Part shown: positions 9,521-21,317 of the stretch, in pieces
How positions within the stretch are numbered: the first letter of the stretch is position 1
How the letters are laid out: every line of letters begins with the position of its first letter
Assembly: GCA_021229015.1 (NCBI GenBank)
Contig: CM037782.1
Coordinates: 63,674,108 to 63,738,107, forward strand
Length of the DNA stretch: 64,000 nucleotides
Origin: Solen grandis
Lineage: Eukaryota > Mollusca > Bivalvia > Adapedonta > Solenidae
Reading direction: 5' to 3'
Program-made: the position numbers and the translations under genes
The notes under the pieces: generated by a model
What the model saw: the letters and a program-made list of their open reading frames with translations, nothing else
What the model was told of the DNA's origin: nothing
The model's database searches: none

Positions 9521-12500
9521 GCTCATTTATATATATATTGAGTATGTAAGTGTAAATACGTATTTTAAATAAGTCAATGATAAAAGAGTGCATTGATATA
9601 AATTATTGATCAAATATTGATTATAACATTTATTGAACAAACCATGACTTTACACAATATTTTACCCTGTTCCTCTCGACAAATATAGTATGTGTATTTT
9701 GTATTACCTTCATACTTAATGTTCAACGGTAATTACCAGCTCTATATTTTATATAATAATAAACATCTTGTGACATATAAGATGCTTGCATGTATAATAT
9801 TTAACAACATTTTGACTTCCCCACTTTATTGTAAAATGTATTATGTTTTAGCTTTAAATTTGTAAATTTTATTCCAAAAGAATGTTTTGTTTTCGTAATA
9901 CCCCCCTACACACACACTACTTGTAAACAACAACAACAACAACTATGAAACAACGACAATAACACCACACACGTTTAAACTTAATCTCCATTATACATGT
10001 TTAAGCTTCACAGCGAATAGCTATCCTTTTGTTGTGTGACGTCTAAATTGGATATCACTCAATAGATTTGACCTCTAGGACAATACTTGTGTAAATCGTA
10101 CCTTTTCGAGTGTGTAATCGAGTAGCAGAATTATTAAACGTTTTTTTTTCTTCTATTAGTTTGATATCATCAGACTTACTGCACCATACATCAAGAATAT
10201 ATCAAATAATTATATAAAAAATGAGGCATGTGTTTTTCTTTACGGTAAAACCTGAAAAGCATTATACTTTATAATGTTAGACGTATGAAGATAAGAAAAT
10301 AATGATTAGTTGGTAGTCAATAATGAGGACCATTGTTGGGATTCATGGTCAATTGGACATAACAATTTGATGGACTGATTATTATAATAAGTACTGAATA
10401 AGAAACATATTAGATTTTCATTTTCATTTACACGCTGAGCTCTTTTGTTACAGTCTGGTGCGCATATACAGAGCTCTCGCCATATCTGGGTCAGATCCAC
10501 GTGTCACCTGACCATAAATCGACTAGCTGTGTGAGTAGTGGGGAAGTCCCGCTCTCAGATGATGTTTGTTTGTGCGTAGTTACATTACATGGAGATGTGA
10601 AATACATGGCTACACACTTTGCTCATGGTCCAGTTATTAAAGATAAAAGGATCCAAATTGTGATTACTTCTGCACGTGGCATTGGCAGTTTATGCGATGT
10701 ATCAAAGTTCTAGGAGGAAAGCGACGTACGTATTGTTTTTGTTATGTTCCACTGTTTACCATTGTCAAAGTTCTAATAGTACTGTCAAGCTCACTCCATG
10801 GCGTGTAATTAATAGAACACGCATGATTTAGTGGACCAGAGCTAGCATTTATTAATTATGAAAATCATTTTTATTGTAAATACTTATTACATATTGTATA
10901 CTAATAAGGATATCATGCAATATAAATGAACAGGACTGTATTCAAATTAAAATTTGCAACATATTACACGACATAATCATGCTAGTACGTTAAAACTTTC
11001 TTGTGTGATTCAGTAGGAACTCAATCATGAGAATTATTTTCACTTGTTTCTTTCAATAGAGATAAATACACATGTTAAGCTACAACATTTGATACATATG
11101 ATTGTTACACAGATGTCGTGCTTTTCATAACTATCAATACTGATGTCCATCACATATTATCCCGTTTTGTGTAGGGATCCCGCGTCACATAGTGAAATGT
11201 GTGTATGTATGTGTGTTTGAGGGAGAGTGAGGGTGGGGAGTGGGGTGAAGGTATCACGTACCTTATCCGGTACAGTTCAAACAAAAAGAAAAAAAAGTTA
11301 AATTGATCAAAGCGAATGGAAGCCTAGACATTAACCCCCTTCAGTGATAGCTGCTGTTAAGCATTACACAAGCATGTCCATGTTGTTAAAATCAAACAGC
11401 TGTGCTTTTGTTTCGACATGAACGATGCCTTAACCGAGTGATGAACAATCGTAATACAAACGTATACATTGTACATTTATTAATGTTACCAACTTCATAA
11501 AGCATTCATTTATTATGCCTGATAAACATCTATCTGAATTGGGTAAAACAGGTTTTCTCCAGTAAACCTGCACGAACATGTTCAGACTTAAATACTCGGG
11601 TGATATATGAAGTGAATAAAAATGTGCAGTAGAAGGTATAGAGGTATGGATAATTTACATATCGTTAAATACGGCGTTAAATGGCAATCTTAGCTCACCT
11701 GAGCCCGACATCTACATGGTCGGTCCTCGTCATTCCCTAAAGTATTCCCTTTAAGAATATGGGACTCAATTTATCCGGCCAAAACTACTAGCTAAATATG
11801 AAAATAATTTGTTATACAAAGGATGATTTCTGGATCAGCAATACAACATGGCTACCGGTAGAATCGGTTCGGTTTGTCAATACATGGATGTTTTTCTTTT
11901 CTTTTTTTTCGTGTGTGACTATCTACTTATATTATTCAAACAGGTGTTTGTAAACATTTATGCTCCCATATGTAATTTCAACAATAGCATTTGACCAATT
12001 AACTGACAAATGTGCCATACCTTATCTGGGACAATATTTGAGTCATGACCATCAAAGTAAAAAAAAAATACTTTTCACTAAGCAATCTAGAATAAAAAAA
12101 ATATTAAAATTTATCGATCGAACAGTACTTTCAGAGTTCAATTTATCATATGACAATAATTAAACAGCTGTTTCCACTTTCATATAATCATCATGTATTC
12201 TTTATACTGAACGTGTTACGTTAACTTTTTGACTGAATTAATTTATTCTCGTGTCACGCACGTGTTGTCGTTATGCAAACTCTGGTGCACTTAAACACAA
12301 ACGGTATTCCGTTTGTCATTAAAAACTAAAATGTTTCCAATGATGGCATTTGTAGAACCACCAAATCGGAGTCTTCTACTGGCCATAAGCAAACACTGTA
12401 CTAAGTTAAAGACCAAATGGTCAATAAGATAATAATTTATCACACGGAAAAGGCCAGTATTACTAAGTGCTTTTAAAAGTTGAACATTTGGCATTGTGAC

Positions 12501-13228
12501 CTTTGCAGTATCACTCAAATCAGTGGTGATAAGCAACTATTGTATTAAGGTTGAGATCCAATGGTGAGTCAGATATAAAGTAATCCATCAAACAAATCTT
12601 GCTTCACAAAGCGTTTGTTAGAGTTGGACATGATATTGACCTATGAGGTGTCAACTACAAACAAAAGCGATATTTCTGTGAAAAAGTAAAATATTTCTTA
12701 ACAGTGTTTTTGAATATTTAACTTATGACCTTGGCCATTAAGGTACAGGCCCTAAAATAAATGCGGTCTCCTGCTAGTCACAAGTGTTGTACACTGTTTG
12801 AGATCAATGTGATCTTCATCACTCGGTCAATGCTTGGTTTTTTAGAATTAAACCTGTAACCTTCTTCAATTTGGAATACGCCACAACCATTTTAAGTTTG
12901 AGACATTAGGATCATTAGAACATAAGAAACCAATCGGATAAAGTTTGGTCTATTAACCGACTGACATAAACAATGCAATATTTCCCCTTCTATTTATGAA
13001 AGAGACAAAAAGTGAATAGCTTAATCAATTTATTCTCAGATGATTGTTCTAAGGCCTTCATAGCTCTCTTGTTTCTCTCTGTGTTTTATTGACTTAGCTA
13101 TGCAAACAACCTCAAATTTGAATAAAGTCGCTCGCGGTTCAGTTTTAACACATGCACAAAAATAAATGCGTGTTAAATAAAGATTATATATTCAGACTCA
13201 TTTTCATTTCAATCGTTTCACTTTGCAG
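9521..13228. other. intergenic / possible 5' region of the cGAS-like gene
   Basis: Mostly AT-rich. At 11692-11712 an inverted AGCTCACCTGAGC block resembles the 3' hairpin of family H1. The stretch 12290-12960 has diffuse repeated phrases (ACTAAGTTAAAGACC..., TTGAGATCCAATGGTG..., TTTGAGATCAATGTGATC...) that look like an old, decayed tandem array. A 5' untranslated exon of the downstream gene may lie here (for example near 10450-10730, which ends at a GTACGT donor-like site), but this is not supported. Confidence 0.35.
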
Positions 13229-13341
13229 GATACTGGCCTGATGAGGATTATGGGGCGTTTGTTAACAACGCACGTAACGGAGCCGGATATGGATAGTCTT
13301 CACTGAAATGTTCAACGTTACCTACACTCAGACACCGTCTA
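13229..13341 (+). other. 5' untranslated part of the cGAS-like exon
   Basis: A good acceptor (TCGTTTCACTTTGCAG) ends at 13228. The reading frame of the downstream gene is open from 13231 to an in-frame TAG at 13294-13296 and then reaches ATG at 13342. The short upstream peptide (YWPDEDYGAFVNNA...) is either a uORF or the tail of another coding exon. Confidence 0.45.
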
Positions 13342-14716
13342 ATGTCAATAATGGATGAAGATAGCCAGTTTCAGGATATCCTTAAATTAACCATTGATAT
13401 TCTTGGTTACAATATGAGAGCAATAGAAAATAGACGGACATTTATGAATGGAATGTCTAAAAATATATCACAGTTGTTGGAACCAAGTATATCTGTTCAC
13501 TGTGCTGGTAGCAAAGCAGAGGGAATGACTGTTTTTTTAGAAAAAGACGCAGATCTTATGTACGTGTTCAATGACGTAGTGTGTCTAGAAAGAGACGACC
13601 GCCCTAGAAATTTAGAGGCTGACGTTGAGTTTGAAATGGTTTTAGACAAGAATTTTCCAGGATATACTAAATTACTTCTGCAGAAAATGGATAAAGATAT
13701 TCCATTTATCATGGAACCATTATATGATGATAAAGGAAAAACATATATATCAAGTGATTTCTTTGCTAACAATGTTCAAACACTCTTGAAACAAGAGGAA
13801 AGCAAACTAGTTGCTCATGTATCTCGATCTGGTCCATCATGTCCTGCAATTGCTCGATTAAAAGAGTATAGCTTTGCGATGGACCGTGTTTTCTGTTTTC
13901 GTTGTGATTGCCCAACTATTCTTAGAAAATGGAGTATTAGAAAGAGATACCAGAAGTGGCCAACACAAGATATGATTGCTCATGTCAATACATTAGATGC
14001 CCATGTCGTACCAGTTGGGGTGAAAGGACACATGCTGCAGTTTACTCAATGGAGAATTTGTTTCACATTGGGAGAAACGTATCTTTTGAACACATTGAAA
14101 GAGAATATGTTGCAGGTCTATGCTATCATGAAGGAAACCATTTCCGCGGTCATTCAACCTATCTGCAAGGAAATTACTTCATACATCGTTAAAAATATTG
14201 TTCTTTGGATAGCAGAAACACTTCCAACAGACAAGTTTGACATCGTACCATTATTGATGAAAGCTATACTTTTACTGAAATTGACTGTTAAGGCTGATTA
14301 CTTTCCTAGTTACATGATTCCTGAAAGAAACCTATTTCAAAACAAACTTTCGTTACATCAAAAATTGACCCTCGATACATTATTGTCGGAAATGCTAAAG
14401 GAGAGAGGCGCGATGGTTTTAAGGAGCCCTCGACTTGGACGTGAGATGTGTTTTGTTTACGGTCAGCCAGAACTTCTTGATGAAAGAAGAAAAACGTACG
14501 AAATGTTCACGCGTTACCCCTCTCTTTCACATGACAAACTCTTTAAACAAAGTTTGCCCTTTTTACTCGCTAAACAAGCTGCAAATGAAGAATTCAGTAT
14601 AATGGACTTCTTTGCTAGCAACCAAATGGCTCTACGTGAAGTTTTTAAATCCAATGATTGTGTGAATTCAATTCAACAATTACTAAGGCTACCTGTTGCA
14701 CAAAATGTGTACCATG
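13342..14716 (+). CDS. cGAS-like receptor / Mab-21 nucleotidyltransferase, 3' end missing
   Basis: One uninterrupted frame of 458 codons before the assembly gap. The nucleotidyltransferase core is visible: helix motif GS at residues 56-57 (AGSKAEG), then DAD with acidic residues D69 and D71, and a third candidate acid D181 in AMDRVFCFRC. Then follow Mab-21-family signatures: RKWSIRKRYQKWP (195-207), HVVPVG (221-226), QWRICFTLGE (236-245), and an all-helical C-terminal half (IVKNIVLWIAE). In this family a GS motif with three acids makes cyclic di- or oligonucleotides after sensing a ligand, feeding STING. Bivalves have large intron-poor expansions. A zinc-thumb is not evident. The second Met (13351) has the better Kozak context (A at -3, G at +4). 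The C-terminus is lost in the gap, and residues read through the Ns are artefacts. Ligand and product cannot be inferred. Confidence 0.85.
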
Positions 14717-14816
14717 NNNNNNNNNNNNNNNNNNNNNNNNNNNNNNNNNNNNNNNNNNNNNNNNNNNNNNNNNNNNNNNNNNNNNNNNNNNNNNNNNNNN
14801 NNNNNNNNNNNNNNNN
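14717..14816. other. assembly gap of 100 N
   Basis: Exactly 100 N, a conventional placeholder for a gap of unknown size. It removes the 3' end of the cGAS-like gene and possibly the last exon of TBC1D19. Confidence 0.98.
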
Positions 14817-14984
14817 TACATTGTTTGTACATCAAGTTACTGACTTCTTGTTTATTTTCTGTTCATTATTACATATTTCCTCACAAAAATCAGCCATACC
14901 TTTACCTTAATGTATCTGTTAAATGGCTTTATAGAGTCATGAAAATTAATAGATGTTTATACTACCAAATCCGCATTTATGTAC

Positions 14985-15125
14985 AGTCAAACTTGTCTTG
15001 AACAGTCAGTCAAGATCACAAGAAGAATGACCATTTAACAAAGGTTAAACACATAAAAAAATGTTAGTTTGGTAGTATCAAAACTGACTGCTAAACACAG
15101 GTTGACCGCTTAATACAGAATGTTG
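14985..15125. repeat. interspersed repeat R2
   Basis: Shares ACAGTCAAACTTGTCTTGA, ATGACC..TTAACA, AAAACTGAC.G.TAAA and AGGTTGACCGCTTA with 44769-44940. Class unknown. Confidence 0.6.
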
Positions 15126-15314
15126 CTCATATATATATAATATAGATGCAACTGTATTTACTACATCTCAATTTTTCTGTCATACAATGTTTAATGGACA
15201 ACAAAATAAGATATTTTGACTCAATATATATTGCAATGTGTATTTATATTGACCATATAATTGTTACCAACCACTAAGTGATGAAGTAATTTCAATGGGG
15301 AAAAATATCCACAC

Positions 15315-15388
15315 TTAGTCAGGGATGGAACCCTAGACTCCTGGGTCATTAGACCGACACCCAAACAACCTCACTAAAGAGCTAGCCT
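15315..15388 (-). repeat. tRNA-like SINE head fragment
   Basis: On the minus strand it has an A-box-like TAGCTCTTTAGTGAGG and a B-box-like GGTTCCATCCC about 45 bases apart. No intact cloverleaf, so this is a SINE remnant and not a tRNA gene. Confidence 0.5.
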
Positions 15389-15613
15389 AACAGCAAGGCT
15401 GTTGGAAGTGGCTATGTAGGCCAATCTTTACAGTGATTAAAGTGCCTACCCCTACTCAGGAGGTCATGGCCTCATCACACTTAAGTCAATCAAACCTGTA
15501 CTAGTATATATCCCTTATGCTTGGCAAATATACGAGCAAACACTTGCCATACCATCAGATAAGATTTGATTGTCCTACCATGTTTCAAACAGTTTTCCAA
15601 TCACTTATCATAA

Positions 15614-16478
15614 ACAAGAGGGCCAAGATGGCCCTAGATCGCTCACCTGAGAAAAGTATCATTCATTGCCTGTACAAAACAGATTGCTTAAGAATAAAGA
15701 TGATGAGGTGAAACAATGTTCAGGAATTTTCTGACCCCATCCACAAAAGATATCATCATGACAAACATTCTGCCAAAGTTTGAGGATGATTGGACCAAAA
15801 ATGTTGCCCTCAGAGTATAAACAAGATTTTTCTAAGATTTGACCTACTGACCTACTTTTCTGTCCAGCCCCACCCATTTTCAAACTGGTTCGAGATATCA
15901 TCATGACAAACAATCTGACCAAGTTTGAGGAAGATTGGATCAAAATTGTGGCCTCTAGTGTGTAAACAAGATTTTTCTAAGATTTGACCTACTGACCTAC
16001 TTTTTGATCCAACCTGACCAATTTTCGAAAGGGTTCAAAATATCATCAAGAAAAGCATTCTGACCAAGTTTGAGGAAGTTGGATCAAAATTGTGGCCTCT
16101 AGTGTGTAAACAAGATTGTTCTAAGATTTGACCTACTGACCTACTTTTTGATCCAACCTGACCCATTTTCGAAAGGGTTCAAGATATTATCAAGACAAAC
16201 ATTCTGACCAAGTTTGAGGAAGATTGGATCAAAATTGTGGCCTCTAGTGTGTAAACAAGATTTTTCTAAGATTTGACCTACTGACCTACTTTTGGATCCA
16301 ACCTGACCCATTTTCAAAAGGGTTCAAGATATTATCAAGACAAACATTCTGACCAAGTTTGAGGAAGATTGGATCAAAATTGTGGCCTCTAGTGTGTAAA
16401 CATCAAAATTGTTGACGGACGACGGACAATCAAGTATCCCAAAAGCTCACCCTGAGCTATGCTCAGGTGAGCTAAAAA
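15614..16478 (+). mobile_element. hairpin-ended tandem-core element H1 (Helentron/HINE-like)
   Basis: Starts ACAAGA with 5' hairpin GGGCCA-AGA-TGGCCC, followed by GCTCACCTGAG. Ends with hairpin AGCTCACC..TAT..GGTGAGCT and TAAAAA. The box GCTCACCTGAG recurs inverted at the 3' end (CTCAGGTGAGC). The core is about four units of exactly 145 bp (AAACAAGATT at 15818, 15963, 16108, 16253). No ORF. The plan matches Helentron-derived HINE or 'pearl' elements of bivalves. Confidence 0.8.
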
Positions 16479-16716
16479 GCATACTACAAGTAGTTCCATG
16501 TTAAACGATCAGTTCCATTATCAATGACTGTAGTATGTCCCAGCCATGACCTCCCATTCCCAAAGTGGACACTTAACCCACCCAGTCACTGGGGATGATT
16601 TGCAGTCATTTAGATATATTATTCAGAAATGGAACAAAAATAAAATATAAATATAAAAATGACAAAACACGCTGACAGATAAACAGATTGACAGACAGAT
16701 GGAAAGACAGACTGAC

Positions 16717-16787
16717 CTCAGCTGCATTGTAAGACTGGACCCTCATCAGGTTTGTCTTTCTGAAGGAGAATATTGCCACAGCCAGCA
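16717..16787 (-). CDS. TBC1D19: TBC1D19 exon A (penultimate or near-last)
   Basis: 71 nt, acceptor ACATTGCAG, donor GAG|GTCAGT. Product VLAVAIFSFRKTNLM, then RVQSYNAAE, the last helix of the TBC domain. Ends in phase 0. The donor is followed by an intronic CTGTCTTTCC/CTGTCTGTC-rich tract (16669-16715). Confidence 0.88.
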
Positions 16788-17351
16788 CTGCAATGTACAT
16801 AGATTGGTTGACTCTTAGTGTAATGTTCTCAACACATGGGGCATATATAGAATAATTTACCTATCACAAATCATGCTCATAGATCTAGAATTTCATTTGT
16901 AAACAAAGCAAAATATCACATGACTGTAATTTCTAATTTCATATGAAGTCATAAAATAGATAAAAGCATTAAATATATTTAACAAAACCCAATGTGGAAA
17001 TAAATTTTAAATTTAAAATAAATGATAACAAAGAAAAATAAAATATCAAAATATAATATTTTAATTATAGCTTTGTTTGATAAGAATTTGATACAAAATG
17101 GTATTTATAAAATGTTATAAATAAGGAGAGGTTTTTTTTTTTTTCTTCAGCATATAAACTAATATTTCAGAAATTTTTGAAATGGTAAACCTATTTCATC
17201 AAGTCATAATAACATTTGTTTTCACAAGACAATGATTCTTCTTCCAGAAGCCTTATACAATCCATTAATGCATAACAAACAAAAAACAACAACAACAACA
17301 ACAAAAAACCATATATTTATTAAAAAATGAAAGTGAAGAAAAAATCCCTAC

Positions 17352-17467
17352 CTGGAAGGACCTCTAAGGAGTTGTAGGCGAGAATCCTGTCCCATAGTAA
17401 CAGTACCTGGTCACTGGACAGGTAACCCGAGAAGGCTCGCACTAGCCACTTGAAGGCTACCTTCAAC
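17352..17467 (-). CDS. TBC1D19: TBC1D19 exon B
   Basis: 116 nt, acceptor ATTATCAG, donor CCAG|GTAGGG. Encodes LKVAFKWLVRAFSGYLSSDQ, then VLLLWDRILAYNSLEVLP, the conserved LLLWD motif of TBC domains. The split codons (CC|G and G|TG) fit both neighbours. Confidence 0.92.
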
Positions 17468-17498
17468 CTGATAATGGTACAGTCATATATTAGCCAAC

Positions 17499-17678
17499 TT
17501 AACCCTTTACCTCATGAATATTCATGTACAAATTTATGACTTGATGAATATAAATGGACTGATCTATAAATGGTTCATGAAAAGAATGGATTTTTCTTTG
17601 CAAAGAAACTGAGCTTCAAGATTGTATCTCTGTTTTCCTATGTGTTAAAATGAGTCTATATATGAAGTTAAGGGTTAA
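17499..17678 (+). mobile_element. MITE-B copy (TTAA-ended)
   Basis: 180 bp from TTAACCCTTTACCTCATGAA to TATGAAGTTAAGGGTTAA. The outer termini resemble MITE-A, while the interior (ATGAATATTCATG palindrome, GATTTTTCTTTGC) defines a distinct family. Confidence 0.7.
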
Positions 17679-17694
17679 ACTACTAATACTATCA

Positions 17695-17936
17695 TTAACC
17701 CTTTCCCTCATATAGACTCATTTTGACGCACTCAGTAGGTACCACATAAAGCCTGATCTGCAGAAAGCCACAGTTAAACCTTTCCAAATTTAATTACAAA
17801 ATCCTCATTTCCAGACCACTGACGAGCAGCGAACAGCATAAAACCTGATCAGCCTGCGAGTTACTCGCAGGCTGATCTGGTTTTATGCTGTTCGCATAGG
17901 TCTTTTCATGGTGTCCTCTATGAGGGAAAGGGTTAA
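17695..17936 (-). mobile_element. piggyBac-type MITE-A copy 3
   Basis: TTAACCCTTTCCCTCATATA to GAGGGAAAGGGTTAA, hairpin intact. Lies 17 bp from the MITE-B copy at 17499. Confidence 0.85.
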
Positions 17937-18311
17937 AGGTGATTGATTCATCTCGAAGACTTTTCCTAGTTATTGGGTTTTCCCCCCATTTAGTACAGTT
18001 GGGGACATATAACTAGTTGTCATTACATTCATTTTATTCTTGTCATTAAATCTTAAAAAAACAAACTGTCATCCTCATCAACAAAGATTTTAATTTATTC
18101 TGTTGTTACTACTACTATTATCATTATCATTAAACTTTACTATTTCTATCAGCTTCAAAATTAATTTTCATATATCCCCATGGTCATCTTTATCAATGAT
18201 AATAATCTCATGTCATTATTTCATGTCATTCCCACCATAAAACATAACATCTTGTCTATATCCTTCCTTAATCATCTTTATGTATTTTTACACTGACTTG
18301 AACTGACAGGC

Positions 18312-18644
18312 TTGACCCTCTATTTTATAGACATATTTTGACTCCTTGACAACCAAAGCAAACCCAGATCAAACAGCTCCAACCAGTCTGATTAGGGTCT
18401 CCTCTGTTTGCTCATACAATATTGTAGCTCAGATTCTACACAGCAAAACAAGTGTTCTCTGGAACATGTGAAGGACAGACTGACAGACAGATGGACAGAC
18501 GGACAGACGATGGAAAAGTGATCCCTATGTGTCACCTCTGCAGGTGACACAAAATCCAGTTTCATATACCAATCGAAGTCTTGAAAAATGGATATCAATA
18601 AAGTCATAAATTTGTATATGAATATTCATGAAGTAATGGGTTAA
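18312..18644 (-). mobile_element. MITE-B copy carrying a nested H14-type insertion
   Basis: Left end TTGACCCTCTATTTTATAGA, right end GAATATTCATGAAGTAATGG then GTTAA. The conserved phrase TCTGTTTGCTCATACAATAT is present. It is interrupted at 18445-18554. Confidence 0.65.
18445..18554 (+). mobile_element. short H14-family element nested in MITE-B
   Basis: Begins ACAAGTGTTCTCTGG, contains (GACAGACG)n, and ends with the hairpin GTGTCACCTCTGCAGGTGACAC followed by AAAA (arms GTGTCACCT and AGGTGACAC). No tandem core. Confidence 0.6.
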
Positions 18645-19236
18645 TAATTACTGAAATAACATGTTTTCCTAGCATATCAGGACTTCCTCTCAAGCTATGA
18701 TTAAAAAAATGAAATAAATTGACACAAGAAAAAATGTGATGTTCTGAAATGATATTCTTCATTTATAAACCAGATCATAAAACCAAACTATTTTCCCATT
18801 CATTTTCAGTTCAATGGAGTCAAACAGAAGTTTTTGATTAATGATCTTTAAAATAACGGATACTTGAAATAAAGAGGCATTTTGATAGATTATGAAATGC
18901 GCGTCCGATTTATAATTAATCAAGAAGAGAATTCGGAAAATAAAAACGCCCACATCCAAATCCGTCTAAGACAGTTTTTAAGACTTGACTGACAAGCGTT
19001 AGACATTCAGTGGGAGATATCAGATGAAGAGTCATCAATAATAAGAGTGGATTAAACCGTGAGACTCTACAGCCGCAGCTCTCCGGCAAGATCTCCAATC
19101 TGTTTTTGTTTTCTCTTCTCAAAACAGATTTACAATACTGGAAGAAGAATACCAGGAGAAAGCAGCCTTTGATCTGATAGGATTACTCTTTTTCATCATA
19201 ACCAGGTTAAATGCAGAGAGCAGGGTTTTCACAAGG

Positions 19237-19380
19237 AGATGTGGTCTAATGATTCTGAATCCATAGGCTGGGGGTTCAAGCCCCAGAGGGACAGGATTCA
19301 TTTGAGACTACCTCATTAACAAAGTAATGGAACAACCTAGAAAATAACTGGTCTATAAGAAATAAACTTAAATTATCAAT
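19237..19380 (+). repeat. tRNA-derived SINE S2
   Basis: A-box-like TGTGGTCTAATGATT and B-box-like GGGGTTCAAGCCCC, followed by a tail of about 80 bases ending AATAAACTTAAATT. Not an intact tRNA. Confidence 0.55.
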
Positions 19381-19384
19381 CAAA

Positions 19385-19830
19385 CAAGGTATTTTGGGCA
19401 AATTCTAAGTCAAAAAAGGGCCATAACTGTGTAAAATCGTTCTGGATTTTGTCTAATAGTGAATTTGGCCTTCATTTAACCCTTTCCCTCATAGAGGACA
19501 CCATGAAAAGACCTATATGCGAACAGCATAAAACCAGATTAGCCTGCGAGTAATCAGGTTTTATGCTGTTCGCTGCTCCTCAGTGGTCTGGAAATGAGGA
19601 TTTTGTAATTAAATCTGGTAAGGTTTAACTGTGGTTTTCTGCAGATCAGGCTTTATGTGATACCTTTTGAGGGCGTCAAAATGAGTCTATATGAGGGAAA
19701 GGGTTAATGAAGATTTCAGGAGTGCCAAAAATGATCAAAATGTGTCATTCTGTTCATGAGTTATTGATCAGATAATGCCATCAGACCGTACAACAGACTG
19801 ACTGACCTACAAACTGACTATCCAACAATT
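19385..19830 (+). mobile_element. H-type fragment interrupted by MITE-A
   Basis: Phrases typical of tandem-core elements (AAAAAAGGGCCATAACTGTG, ATGAAGATTTCAGG, GTACAACAGACTGACTGACC) lie on both sides of a MITE-A insertion. No hairpin ends seen, so this is a fragment. Confidence 0.4.
19476..19707 (+). mobile_element. piggyBac-type MITE-A copy 4, hairpin collapsed
   Basis: 232 bp. Ends intact, but the central hairpin has lost 10 bases from one arm (CCTGCGAGTAATCAGG). Confidence 0.85.
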
Positions 19831-20467
19831 TATTCGCTCCTATATATCCATCCCTACCCATCAATTTTTTTTGTTGGAGTAAAATCATACAGATTAAGTA
19901 CTTATTTTCCTTTTTTTACAGTATCAGTTGATGTACATGTACAATTATTGATATTAATTCAAAGTTGTTTTTTAATTATTATTTTTCTTCACTTTTGAAA
20001 GAGTATCATGGTCAATGAACAATACCACTGAACCACTGAATTTCACATCAATTTAATACAAAATTTTCAACTCCTTTTATGATATAAACATTCCAAATAA
20101 AAAATAGAAGAGGCATTTTCTTCATAAACATATATAAATGAAAAAGTTCCTTTGAAATATAATAATTCATGATTCCTGACCCTAACTCTACATTTTTGGA
20201 GAATGATATTTAAAATTGTTAAGAATGTTAATTTGCAATCAAAAAATACACTGTATATCAAATTTAGAAAGTGATAAAATTTAATTTTAATCAAACGTTA
20301 ACATTTTGATATCCTTTGCACAAAGGGCCAATCTTTACAGTGAATGCCTGTAGCGTATTGAAACAGGTAAAAAATTGGGCCAATTTTTACAACGATTACC
20401 TGCAACGTTATGAGACGGGTACCTTTAGAACTTGATGTGAGATTCCATCATTCGGCGTATTTTAGTA

Positions 20468-21317
20468 ACAAGAGGGTCATGATGGCCCTGATCACTTAAC
20501 TGATAATAAATGAGCAACATATGTAAGATTTTTCATATGGACCTACTTTTTGACCCCACATGACCCAACTTCAAACTTGTCCAAGATATTATGGAAACAG
20601 ACATTCCGACCAAGTTTCTTGAAGATATGGCAAAAAATGTGGCCTCTAGAGTGTTAACAAGGTTTTTCTAAGATTTGACCTCATGACCTACTTTTTGACC
20701 CCACATGACCCAAATTCGAACTTGTCCAATATTTTATAGAAACAAACATTCTGACCAAGTTTCATGAAGCTTGGGCAAAAAATGTGGCCTCTAGAGTGTT
20801 AACAAGGTTTTTCTAAGCTTTGACCTTATGACCTACTTTTGACCCCACATGTCCCAAATTTGAACTCGTCCAGGATTTTATGAAAAAACATTTACCAGTT
20901 TCATGAAGATTGGGCAAAATGTGCCTCTAGAGTGTTAACAAGGTTTTTCTAAGATTTGACCTCATGACCTACTTTTTGACCCCATATGACCCAAAGTCAA
21001 ACTCGTCCAAGATTTTATGGAGAAAAACATTTTCACCATGTTTCATGAAGATTGGGCTAAAAATGTGACCTCTAGAGTGTTAACAAGGTTTTTCTAAGAT
21101 TTGACATCATGACCTACTTTTTGACCCCACATGACCCAATTTTGAACTTGTCCAAGTTTTTATAGAGACAAACATTCTGACCAAGTTTCATGAAGATTGG
21201 CCAAAAAAATATGGCCTCTAGAGTGCTAACAAGCCAAATTGTTGATGACGCACGTCGCACGATAAACACCGGACATAAAAGCTCACCTTGAGCACAATGC
21301 TCAAGGTGAGCTAATAA
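20468..21317 (+). mobile_element. tandem-core element H2 (H1 subfamily)
   Basis: ACAAGA start with GGGTCA-TGA-TGGCCC hairpin (one mismatch) and a perfect 3' hairpin AGCTCACCTTGAGC/GCTCAAGGTGAGCT. About five core units near 145 bp, each with CTAGAGTGTTAACAAGG. Any ORF read from it is a shadow. Confidence 0.8.

Noticed and set aside
10501..10713. A 70-codon plus-strand frame ending near a GTACGT
   Set aside because: It starts at GTG, has no family signature and no matching exon; at most an untranslated exon.
14658..15001. Frames containing long runs of X
   Set aside because: They are read across the 100-N gap and have no meaning.
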